Below are positions 24,127 through 30,851 of a stretch of DNA of 40,981 nt, piece after piece. The stretch is from an uncultured Acidobacteriota bacterium (GTDB lineage Bacteria > Acidobacteriota > Thermoanaerobaculia > Gp7-AA8): positions 1 through 40,981 of the forward strand of contig CAMPKJ010000012.1 of the NCBI GenBank assembly GCA_946887105.1, written 5' to 3'. The notes beneath the pieces are model-generated. The model was not told the DNA's origin and did not search any database. It worked only from the letters and a program-made list of their open reading frames with translations. Position 1 is the first letter of the stretch. Each line of letters starts with the position of its first letter. The position numbers and the translations under genes were made by a program.

Positions 24127-24132
24127 TAGCCT
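24127..24132 (+). promoter_or_regulatory. TAGCCT -10 candidate for the SDR gene
   Basis: TAGCCT lies 10 nt before ATG 24143, with no Shine-Dalgarno sequence in the gap. It is a weak hexamer but matches the TAnnnT placement seen at other operon heads here. Confidence 0.35.
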
Positions 24133-24142
24133 GCGCCGGATT

Positions 24143-24805
24143 ATGAGTGAATTCGATCGAAAAGTCGCGATCGTCACCGGCGCCTCGTCGGGCATCGGCA
24201 AAAGAACGGCGGATTTGCTCGAAGAACGCGGCGCGCGCGTGGTCGCGTTCTCGCGTTCGGCGGGAACGGTGCTCGGCGACATCGCCGATCCGGCGGCGAT
24301 CGAACGGCTGTTCGCGGAGACGGAATCGCGCTTCGGACCGTGTGAGATTCTGATCAATGCCGCCGGGATGATCGAGCCGCGGACGTTCGTCGAGACGCCG
24401 CCGGAACTCTGGCAGCGCACGTTCGACGTGAACGTACACGGGATCTACTACGCCTGCAGGCGCGCGTTGCCGTCGATGCTCGCGCGCGGCGCCGGTGCGA
24501 TCGTGAACGTCGCCTCGATCTCGGGCATCGTCGGGCCGGAGAAGTTTCCCGGCTTCGTCGCCTACTGCGCGAGCAAAGGCGCGGTGATCTCGATGACGGA
24601 GGCGCTGGCGGTGGAGGTGAAGTCGCGCGGCGTGCGCGTCAACGCCGTGAGCCCCGGCTCGGTGGACACGCCGATGTGGGCGGCGGTCAGCGGCGGTGCG
24701 CCGGCGGACATGACCGCGGACGAGGTCGCCGAAGCGATCCTCTTTCTTGCATCAGACCGATCGCGGCCGATGAATGGCCAGAACCTGAATGTCTTCTCCT
24801 CCTGA
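24143..24805 (+). CDS. Short-chain dehydrogenase/reductase
   Basis: A 220-residue classical SDR. The NAD(P) loop is TGASSGIGKRTADLL, NAAGMIEP is the NNAG-like motif, the catalytic Ser is in VNVASISGIVG, and Tyr/Lys are in AYCASKGAVISM. It ends with the usual NAVSPGSVDTPMW and a short C-terminal tail NGQNLNVFSS instead of the fuller GG-type ending. The substrate is unknown. It overlaps the alanine racemase gene by 17 nt, so the two are translated from one message. Confidence 0.93.
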   Translation: MSEFDRKVAIVTGASSGIGKRTADLLEERGARVVAFSRSAGTVLGDIADPAAIERLFAETESRFGPCEILINAAGMIEPRTFVETPPELWQRTFDVNVHGIYYACRRALPSMLARGAGAIVNVASISGIVGPEKFPGFVAYCASKGAVISMTEALAVEVKSRGVRVNAVSPGSVDTPMWAAVSGGAPADMTADEVAEAILFLASDRSRPMNGQNLNVFSS

Positions 24806-26030
24806 TATTCGTCCGACCTGGGCCGAAATCGACCGCGGCGCATTCGAGCGCAACGTGCGCGCGCTCGCGTCGCGGCTTCCGGCGGGCACGAAGCTGATCG
24901 CGATGTTGAAGGCGAACGCGTACGGACACGGCGCGGTTGAGCTGGCGCGGCGTTGCACGCCGGAGCACGTGGCGATGATCGGCGTGGCGTTGCTCGAAGA
25001 AGCGCTCGAGCTGCGCGAAGCCGGCATCACGCTGCCGATCCTCATCCTCGGGCCGCTCAGCGAGCGCCAGGTGCGGATCGCACTCAAGCATGACGTGACG
25101 CTCGGCGTCCCCGGTCCCGAGGAGCTGGAGCACGTGGTGCGGATTGCGCGGGAGCGGGATGTGTCCATCCATCTCAAGCTCGACTCGGGCATGGGACGGA
25201 TGGGTGTGGTCGAGAGCGAGCTGCCGCATGTCGTCGAACTGCTTCGTTCCGCGCCGCGATTGCGGCTCGACGCGCTGTACACGCATCTCGCGAACGCCGG
25301 AGATGCCGGCGCCCCCTTCACGAACGATCAGATCGCGCGTTTCGACACGCTGGTGGAGACGCTGCGTGAAGCGGGTGTTGCGGCGCCGCGCCATCACGTC
25401 GCGAACAGCGCGGCCACGGTGCGCGGCATGACGCCCGGCGATTTCGCGCGCGTCGGGATCGCGTTGTATGGGGCGGAGCCTCTCGATGGCGTTCATGACA
25501 ACCCCTCATCCGCCCTTCGGGCACTTTCTCCCCTTACGAGGGGAGAAGGCTACCCGGGAGACGAGTGGCCTTCTCCCCTCCGCAGAGGGGAGAAGGTGCC
25601 GCAGGCGGATGAGGGGTCCCTTCGCAGGCTCGAGCCGGTCATGCGCTGGCGCACCGCCATCGGACGGCTGAAGGAGTTGCCTCCCGGTCACGCCATCGGC
25701 TACGGCACGACGTTCGTCACGACGCGTGCGTCGCGCATCGCGACGCTCCCGGTTGGCTACGCGGACGGGTACCGCCGCGGCTTCTCCAATCGCGGCGAAG
25801 TGCTCGTGCGCGGAAAACGTGCGCCGGTGGTCGGGCGCGTGTCGATGGATCTCACCACCATCGACGTCACCGACATCCCGGACGCGGAGGTCGGAGACGA
25901 AGTGATCCTGCTCGGACGCCAGGGCCACGACGAAATCGCCGTCGAAGAGCTGGCGAGGAAACTTGATACGATCTCCTACGAAGTGTTCTGCGGAGTCAGC
26001 GCGCGCGTTCCGCGCATTGACCGCAGCTGA
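24789..26030 (+). CDS. alr: Alanine racemase carrying an in-frame repeat insertion
   Basis: A 413-residue PLP enzyme that interconverts L- and D-alanine for peptidoglycan. It shows TWAEIDRGAFERN, the PLP lysine in LIAMLKANAYGHGAVE, HLKLDSGMGRMGV, ARVGIALYGAEPL, the second-domain GYADGYRRGFSNRGEV and VGRVSMDLTTIDVTD. Residues ~238-276 (around SSALRALSPLTRGEG) are the translation of palindromic repeat B, lying between the barrel and the C-terminal beta domain just before LEPVMRWRTAIGRLKELP. Without it the length would be about 374, normal for the family. No stop or frameshift is introduced, and all active-site motifs survive. ATG 24789 overlaps the SDR end. Confidence 0.93.
   Translation: MSSPPDIRPTWAEIDRGAFERNVRALASRLPAGTKLIAMLKANAYGHGAVELARRCTPEHVAMIGVALLEEALELREAGITLPILILGPLSERQVRIALKHDVTLGVPGPEELEHVVRIARERDVSIHLKLDSGMGRMGVVESELPHVVELLRSAPRLRLDALYTHLANAGDAGAPFTNDQIARFDTLVETLREAGVAAPRHHVANSAATVRGMTPGDFARVGIALYGAEPLDGVHDNPSSALRALSPLTRGEGYPGDEWPSPLRRGEKVPQADEGSLRRLEPVMRWRTAIGRLKELPPGHAIGYGTTFVTTRASRIATLPVGYADGYRRGFSNRGEVLVRGKRAPVVGRVSMDLTTIDVTDIPDAEVGDEVILLGRQGHDEIAVEELARKLDTISYEVFCGVSARVPRIDRS
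25502..25616. repeat. Palindromic repeat family B inside alr
   Basis: A 115-bp palindrome. The left arm CCCCTCATCCGCC...CTTTCTCCCC pairs with the right arm GGGGAGAAGG...GGCGGATGAGGGG, and inner hairpins are formed by CTCCCCTTACGAGGGGAG and CTCCCCTCCGCAGAGGGGAG. It is unrelated in sequence to families A and C. This is the only copy in the window. Confidence 0.9.
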
Positions 26031-26033
26031 AGC

Positions 26034-26804
26034 ATGATCACGATCCTCGACCGCATCGGCCGCACGTTCATCCGCCTGTTCGAACAGACCGGGTTGTGGT
26101 TCGACGCGCTCTGGCGGACGTTCACCTGGTCCTTCCGCCGCCCGTACGACTTCGGCGAATGGTTCCGGCAGATGGTGCGCGTCGGCGTCGACTCGATTCC
26201 GGTGGTCTTCCTCACCACCATGTTCACCGGCATGGTGCTGGGCCTGCAGACGTTCAGCGGATTCCAGCGCGTACACGCGGAGCAGTTCGTGGCCAGCGTG
26301 GTCTCGCTGGCGATGTTGCGCGAGCTCTCGCCCGTGCTCTGCGGGCTGATGGTGGCGGGACGCGTGGGGTCGTCGATGGCGGCGGAGATCGGCACGATGC
26401 GCGTGACCGAACAGCTCGACGCGCTCAAGGCGCTGGCGACGGAGCCGATCCAGTATCTCTTCGTGCCGCGCGTGATCGCCGGCATCGTCATGCTCCCGTT
26501 CCTGGTGATCCTCGGCGATGCGCTCGGCATCTACGGCGGCTATCTCGTGGCGGTGAAGCTGCTCAAGACGAACCCGGTGGTCTACAAACAGAACACCTTT
26601 CAGTTCCTGCAGCTCAGCGATGTCTGGAGCGGTCTGATCAAGGCCGGCGTGTTCGGTCTGATCCTCACCCTCACCGGCTGTGTGCGCGGTTACTACACGA
26701 CCGGCGGCGCGGAAGGCGTGGGCCGCGCCACGACGTACGCGGTGGTCTCGGCGTCGCTGATCATCCTGCTCACCGACTTCTTCCTGACCAAGATCCTCTT
26801 CTGA
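26034..26804 (+). CDS. mlaE: MlaE-type ABC transporter permease
   Basis: A 256-residue inner-membrane permease of the MlaE/YrbE family, involved in moving phospholipids between inner and outer membrane in Gram-negative cells. It shows the N-terminal interface helix, VVFLTTMFTGMVLGLQTF, LRELSPVLCGLMVAGRVGSSMAAEIGT, and RVTEQLDALKALATEPIQYL, the family signature, with about five membrane segments. ATG 26034 follows the alr stop by 3 nt, and its stop overlaps the ATPase start (TGATG). The usual MCE-domain partner (MlaD) is not encoded here. Confidence 0.94.
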   Translation: MITILDRIGRTFIRLFEQTGLWFDALWRTFTWSFRRPYDFGEWFRQMVRVGVDSIPVVFLTTMFTGMVLGLQTFSGFQRVHAEQFVASVVSLAMLRELSPVLCGLMVAGRVGSSMAAEIGTMRVTEQLDALKALATEPIQYLFVPRVIAGIVMLPFLVILGDALGIYGGYLVAVKLLKTNPVVYKQNTFQFLQLSDVWSGLIKAGVFGLILTLTGCVRGYYTTGGAEGVGRATTYAVVSASLIILLTDFFLTKILF

Positions 26805-27604
26805 TGCCGATCATCGAGCTGCGCCACATCGACAAATCGTTCGGCGGCCGTCAGGTACTGCGCGACATGTCCATCAGCGTGGAGCAGGGCGAGTCGCTGG
26901 TGATCGTCGGCGGATCCGGCACCGGCAAGAGCGTGACGCTCAAGCACGTCATCGGATTGCTCAGACCCGACCGCGGCGAGGTGGTGATCGACGGTCACGA
27001 CATCACGCAGATGAAGGATGTGGAGCTGAACGAGTTCCGGCGCCGCTTCGGCATGTCCTTCCAGGAAGGGGCGCTGTTCGACTCGATGTCGGTCTTCGAG
27101 AACATCGCCTTTCCGTTGCGCCGGCACACGAAGATGAGCGAGGCGGAGATCCGCGCGCGCGTCGAGGAATGCCTGGAAGACGTTCACCTGCCGAACGTGG
27201 AGAAGAAACGCCCCTCGGAGCTTTCCGGCGGCATGCGGCGGCGGGTCGGATTCGCGCGCGCCATCTCACTCAAGCCGGAGATCCTGCTGTTCGACGAGCC
27301 GACCACCGGTCTCGATCCGGTGATCAGCGACGTCATCGCGGACCTGATCGAGGAGATGGACGTGAAGCTCGGGACGACCACGGTCACGATCACGCACGAC
27401 ATGAAGGTGGCCTTCAAGATCGCCGACCGCGTGGCCATGCTGCACAAGGGTCACATCATCGAGCAAGGGACGCCGGAAGAGTTTCAGCGCTCGCCCAATC
27501 CGATCGTGCAGCAGTTCATCGAAGGGCGCGCCGCGGGTCCACTCACCGATGGCGACGATGCGGAAGTGGTTCCGGACCGCCGGTTCCAGTCGCGTACGCC
27601 GTAA
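26804..27604 (+). CDS. mlaF: MlaF-type ABC transporter ATP-binding protein
   Basis: A 266-residue ATPase paired with the permease. Walker A is GGSGTGKSVTLK, the Q-loop is in FGMSFQEGALFDSMSV, the signature is LSGGMRRRVGFARA, Walker B is ILLFDEPTTGLDP, and the switch His is in TITHDMK. The FQEGALFDSMSV segment and the EPTTGLDPV ending are typical of MlaF/Ttg2A. ATG 26804 shares one base with the mlaE stop. The gene is followed by a family C half-repeat, and no MCE or MlaB/C gene follows. Confidence 0.95.
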   Translation: MPIIELRHIDKSFGGRQVLRDMSISVEQGESLVIVGGSGTGKSVTLKHVIGLLRPDRGEVVIDGHDITQMKDVELNEFRRRFGMSFQEGALFDSMSVFENIAFPLRRHTKMSEAEIRARVEECLEDVHLPNVEKKRPSELSGGMRRRVGFARAISLKPEILLFDEPTTGLDPVISDVIADLIEEMDVKLGTTTVTITHDMKVAFKIADRVAMLHKGHIIEQGTPEEFQRSPNPIVQQFIEGRAAGPLTDGDDAEVVPDRRFQSRTP

Positions 27605-27607
27605 TTC

Positions 27608-27633
27608 TGGAGTGCGGCGGCCGCAGCCGCCGC
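27608..27633. repeat. Repeat family C, half copy between mlaF and a convergent lipoprotein gene
   Basis: TGGAGTGCGG followed by a perfect 8-bp stem (GCGGCGGC/GCCGCCGC, loop CGCA, 27614-27633). It matches the left hairpin of the copy at 29553. The right half is missing. It lies between convergent genes and may act as a transcription barrier, but no T-tract follows the stem on either strand. Confidence 0.7.
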
Positions 27634-27647
27634 CTTCAAAAAACAGT

Positions 27648-28124
27648 TCAGTCCTTGCGCAAGCGGGTGCGCGTTTCCGTCTCGGTGGTGGTGGTCTCGG
27701 TCGTGGTGGTCTGCGTTTCGACCTGCGACGAAGAGATCATCGGCTCCGGCGTGGTCACCGTCGTCGTTTCCTCCGTGATGATCGTGGTGTCCGCGGTCGT
27801 GTCGACGATCGGCGTGTCGGTCACGGCAACCGTGCTCTCGCTCACCGCGACCGTGCTGCGGTCGGGAACGGCGTTCACGTTCGTGTTGGTGCCGACGGCG
27901 GAGGCGTTGCCCGAGCCGGGAGCGGCGCTGCTCGAGTAGATGTTGCCGTCGCTGTCGATCACGGCCGGGCCGGGTGCCGGAACGACCGCTTCGCTCTGCG
28001 TGACCTGCACGACGTCATCGGTAGGCTCGGTCGTCGCCGTGTCGGTCGACGCGCACGCGCCGGCGAGAAGGAGTGCCGCGAATCCGGCCGCGGCGGCTGT
28101 GTTGCGCATCAGTCTTTTCATCAT
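27648..28124 (-). CDS. Threonine/valine-rich lipoprotein
   Basis: A 158-residue predicted lipoprotein. The signal peptide ends LLLAGACAST (lipobox AGAC). The mature chain is low complexity, dominated by Thr, Val, Ser and Glu, with one ordered-looking stretch GPAVIDSDGNIYSSS. The tail is a run of TTTTETTTTETETRTR. It is probably an envelope-exposed unstructured protein; no enzyme motif is present. Start: AGGAG (28132-28136) sits 7 nt before the ATG at 28124 and only 1 nt before the first in-frame ATG at 28130, so 28124 is preferred. It is divergent from xseA. Confidence 0.75.
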   Translation of the reverse strand: MMKRLMRNTAAAAGFAALLLAGACASTDTATTEPTDDVVQVTQSEAVVPAPGPAVIDSDGNIYSSSAAPGSGNASAVGTNTNVNAVPDRSTVAVSESTVAVTDTPIVDTTADTTIITEETTTVTTPEPMISSSQVETQTTTTETTTTETETRTRLRKD

Positions 28125-28247
28125 GGTCATGACTCCTGAAGTTTTGTCGTTTCCGAGGATCTGAGGTCGCGTCGTGCGACCGTGTCGGTACTCGGCAAGG
28201 CAAGAGCAGTGCCTAAGTTATTCGTAGCCAGCTGAGCTGCCCCGGCC

Positions 28248-28253
28248 TATCAT
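28248..28253 (+). promoter_or_regulatory. TATCAT -10 box before xseA
   Basis: TATCAT lies 8 nt before GTG 28262, with no Shine-Dalgarno sequence. It is the likely head of the xseA-tlyA transcript. The remaining ~120 bp back to the divergent lipoprotein gene hold no other feature I can name. Confidence 0.45.
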
Positions 28254-28261
28254 TGCGACCC

Positions 28262-29566
28262 GTGGCCACGGCGCAGACCCTTTCGGTGTCCGACCTCCTC
28301 CGCGAGGTCAACCTCCAGCTCTATCGCTTCAACGACATCGCGGTCGAAGGAGAGGTGTCGAACTTCGTCCGCTCCGCCGCCGGACACCTCTACTTCACGC
28401 TGAAGGACGCGCGCGCGCAGCTCAAAGTGGTGCTGTTCACGACGCACGCGCGCTTCCTCCGCTTCCGCATCGAGAACGGACTGCAGCTGATCGTGCGCGG
28501 CCGGCTGACCATTTACGAGCAGAAGGGCGAGTTCCAGCTGAACGCGGTCGCGGCAGAGCCCGCCGGGATCGGGGCATTGCAGCTGGCGTTCGAGCAGCTC
28601 AAGAAGAAACTCGCCGAGGAAGGACTGTTCGATCCGGCGCGCAAGAAAGCGATTCCGATGCTCCCGCAGCGCATCGCGGTGGTGACCAGTCCCGCCGGCG
28701 CCGCCATCCGCGACATTCTTCACGTCCTCGGGCGCCGGTTCGAGAACCTCTCGCTGCAGATCTACCCGGTGCGCGTGCAGGGACCGACCGCGGGACGCGA
28801 GATCGCGACTGCGCTGCGCAATCTGTCGAAGTGGAAGCTGCACGACGTGGTGCTGATCTGCCGCGGTGGAGGCTCGCTCGAGGATCTGTGGTCGTTCAAC
28901 GAGGAGGTGGTCGCGCGCGCGGTCGCGGCGTGCGAGATCCCGACCATCTCCGGCGTCGGCCACGAGACGGACTTCACGATCTGCGACTTCGTGGCCGACC
29001 TGCGCGCGCCGACGCCGTCCGCAGCGGCGGAGATCGTGATCCGCGCGAAGAGCGAGATCTGCACGCAGGTGGACACGATGACGCGGCGCGTGCGCCACGT
29101 CGTCGAGTCGCGCATCCGCAACTATCGTCACGAGCTGCGCCATCTCGCCTCGTCCGACCGGCTGGGCATCGTCGTGCGCCGCGTGGCGCTGGCGCGCGAG
29201 CGTCTGGAGCGCCGCCGCGTTGCGCTCTTTCGCCTGCTCGACGCGCGCGCGAAAACGCTGCGCCGCCGTCTCGAGGCGTGCAACGAGCCGCTGGCTCGTT
29301 ATCCCGCGCGCGTCGTCCGCGAACGCCAGCGCCTGCGCGCGACGATCGCCACGCTCCAGGCGGTCTCGCCGCTCTCGGTGCTCTCGCGCGGCTACGCGAT
29401 CGCGTTCTCCCGCACCCGCCGCGGACGCAAGCCGATCCTCGACTCCGCGCAGGTGAAAGTCGGCGAGCAGATCGAAGTGCAGCTCAAGCGCGGCCGGCTC
29501 GAGGCCACCGTCGACCGCCACACCCTCGGCGTCGAAAGTCTCTGGCCGGACCTTGGAGTGCGGTAG
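28262..29566 (+). CDS. xseA: Exodeoxyribonuclease VII large subunit
   Basis: A 434-residue catalytic subunit of the single-strand exonuclease VII. The N-terminal OB fold has LSVSDLLREVNLQL and VEGEVSNFVRSAAGHLYFTLKD. The catalytic core has IAVVTSPAGAAIRDIL, LICRGGGSLEDLWSFNEE, TISGVGHETDFTICDFVADLRAPTPSAAAE, followed by the long coiled coil and a C-terminal strand domain with SVLSRGYAIAF. GTG 28262 is chosen because of the -10 box 8 nt before it and the fit to family N-termini; TTG 28253 is an in-frame alternative. The last codons and TAG stop (CTTGGAGTGCGGTAG) lie within repeat family C, so the original C-terminus may have been altered. Confidence 0.95.
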   Translation: MATAQTLSVSDLLREVNLQLYRFNDIAVEGEVSNFVRSAAGHLYFTLKDARAQLKVVLFTTHARFLRFRIENGLQLIVRGRLTIYEQKGEFQLNAVAAEPAGIGALQLAFEQLKKKLAEEGLFDPARKKAIPMLPQRIAVVTSPAGAAIRDILHVLGRRFENLSLQIYPVRVQGPTAGREIATALRNLSKWKLHDVVLICRGGGSLEDLWSFNEEVVARAVAACEIPTISGVGHETDFTICDFVADLRAPTPSAAAEIVIRAKSEICTQVDTMTRRVRHVVESRIRNYRHELRHLASSDRLGIVVRRVALARERLERRRVALFRLLDARAKTLRRRLEACNEPLARYPARVVRERQRLRATIATLQAVSPLSVLSRGYAIAFSRTRRGRKPILDSAQVKVGEQIEVQLKRGRLEATVDRHTLGVESLWPDLGVR

Positions 29567-29642
29567 CCGCAGCTACCGCATTCGTATGTCTCCGCAATGG
29601 ACGAACAGACAAAAGCGGTAGCTGGCGGCTACCGCACTCCAA
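29553..29642. repeat. Repeat family C, full copy between xseA and xseB
   Basis: The left arm TTGGAGTGCGGTAGCCGCAG continues into CTACCGC (29553-29579), and the right arm GCGGTAGCTGGCGGCTACCG continues into CACTCCA (29615-29642). Each arm folds as its own hairpin, and the outer edges are complementary. It contains the xseA stop codon at 29564-29566 and abuts the xseB -10 box. Confidence 0.88.
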
Positions 29643-29648
29643 ACCTGT

Positions 29649-29654
29649 TATAAC
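29649..29654 (+). promoter_or_regulatory. TATAAC -10 box before xseB
   Basis: GTTATAACG 6 nt after the repeat contains TATAAC, 10 nt before the xseB ATG, with no Shine-Dalgarno sequence. It suggests xseB is transcribed from its own near-leaderless start as well as from the xseA promoter. Confidence 0.45.
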
Positions 29655-29664
29655 GCGCGCAATC

Positions 29665-29928
29665 ATGGCCACCCGGCGTCCGAACGAGTTCGAAAAAGCC
29701 TTCCAGAATCTCGAGAAGATCGTGCAGCGGCTGGAAGGCGAGGAGATGCCGCTCGACGAGTCGTTGCAGCTCTTCGAAGAAGGGATCCGCCTCTCGCGGT
29801 TCTGCCATCAGCGGCTCGAGGAAGTGGAGAAGAAGATCGAGCTGATCCTGGCCGACGCGAAGGGACAGCCGGTCACCGAGCCGTTCGAGGATGAGGAGCT
29901 GCACGAGGACGAGGAACTCGTCGAGTGA
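29665..29928 (+). CDS. xseB: Exodeoxyribonuclease VII small subunit
   Basis: An 87-residue subunit that decorates the XseA coiled coil. It shows FEKAFQNLEKIVQRLEGEEM, PLDESLQLFEEGIRLSRFC and LEEVEKKIELIL, the complete three-helix family pattern, followed by a very acidic tail (EPFEDEELHEDEELVE). ATG 29665 is the only start that fits. The TGA overlaps the ispA GTG (GTGA at 29925-29928). Confidence 0.95.
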   Translation: MATRRPNEFEKAFQNLEKIVQRLEGEEMPLDESLQLFEEGIRLSRFCHQRLEEVEKKIELILADAKGQPVTEPFEDEELHEDEELVE

Positions 29929-30833
29929 CGCTCGAGGATTACCTGCGCGAGAAACGCGCCCTCGTCGACGCAACGCTCCAGCTGCATCTGCCTCCCGCGG
30001 ACACGAATCCTCCGGTCATTCACCAGGCGATGCGGTACGCGGTTCTCGGCGGAGGAAAGCGCATTCGTCCGATCGTTGCCATCGCAGCGGCGGAAGCGGT
30101 CGGCGCGAACGTCGAGCCGCTGCTGATGCACCTCTGCGCGCTGGAGCTGATCCATACCTACTCGCTCGTCCACGACGATCTGCCGCCGCTCGACAACGAC
30201 GACCTCCGCCGCGGGCGCAAGACCACGCACGTGGTCTACGGCGAGGCGATGGGCGTGCTGACCGGCGACGCGCTGCTGACGGAGGCGTTTTCTTGGCTGG
30301 CGCGGCCGGTCGCGGGCATCGAGCCGGCACGGCAGCTCCGCGCGATCGCGGAAGTCGCGACCGCTGTCGACTCGACCGGCATGATCGGCGGTCAGGTCGC
30401 GGACATCGTCGCGGAACGCTCGCACGAAGCGGAGACGAGCGATCACGCGACGCTGCTGCGCGAGCTCGAATTCATCCATCGCAACAAGACCGGGAAGCTC
30501 TTCACCGCTTCCGTCATCCTCGGCGGACTGCTCGGTGGGGCCACGGATGACCAGCTCGCGGCGCTGCGACGGTATGCGGACGCGCTCGGTCTGGCGTTCC
30601 AGATCGTCGACGATCTACTTGACATTGAAGAGTCCTCTGCGACACTAGGTAAAACGGCCGGCAAGGACATCGAGCAGGGAAAGCTCACCTGGCCGGCGTT
30701 GCTCGGCGCGGACAGTGCACGCGCCGAGGTGCAGCGGCTGCTCGGAGAGGCCCTGGAGAACGCTGGTATGATCGCCGGCCCTGTGAATTACCTGGCGCCA
30801 ATCGCGCGTTTCATCTGCGAACGCCGCCATTAG
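29925..30833 (+). CDS. ispA: Polyprenyl (farnesyl/geranylgeranyl) diphosphate synthase
   Basis: A 302-residue all-helical prenyltransferase that condenses IPP with allylic diphosphates to C15-C20 chains. The first Asp-rich motif is LVHDDLPPLDNDDLRRG, the second FQIVDDLLDIEE, with GGGKRIRPI near the N-terminus and KTGKLF in the middle. The four-residue DDLPPLD spacing is the bacterial FPP/GGPP type. GTG 29925 is coupled to xseB. Its placement before dxs keeps precursor supply and chain building in one operon. A short stretch near 30611-30655 is poorer in G+C than its surroundings. Confidence 0.95.
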   Translation: MTLEDYLREKRALVDATLQLHLPPADTNPPVIHQAMRYAVLGGGKRIRPIVAIAAAEAVGANVEPLLMHLCALELIHTYSLVHDDLPPLDNDDLRRGRKTTHVVYGEAMGVLTGDALLTEAFSWLARPVAGIEPARQLRAIAEVATAVDSTGMIGGQVADIVAERSHEAETSDHATLLRELEFIHRNKTGKLFTASVILGGLLGGATDDQLAALRRYADALGLAFQIVDDLLDIEESSATLGKTAGKDIEQGKLTWPALLGADSARAEVQRLLGEALENAGMIAGPVNYLAPIARFICERRH

Positions 30834-30851
30834 GCGCCCAGATTGGACACG

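Noticed and set aside
27608..27633. Strong GC hairpin after mlaF as an intrinsic terminator
   Set aside because: No T-run follows the stem on either strand; the nearby A-run is on the wrong side. It matches repeat family C better.
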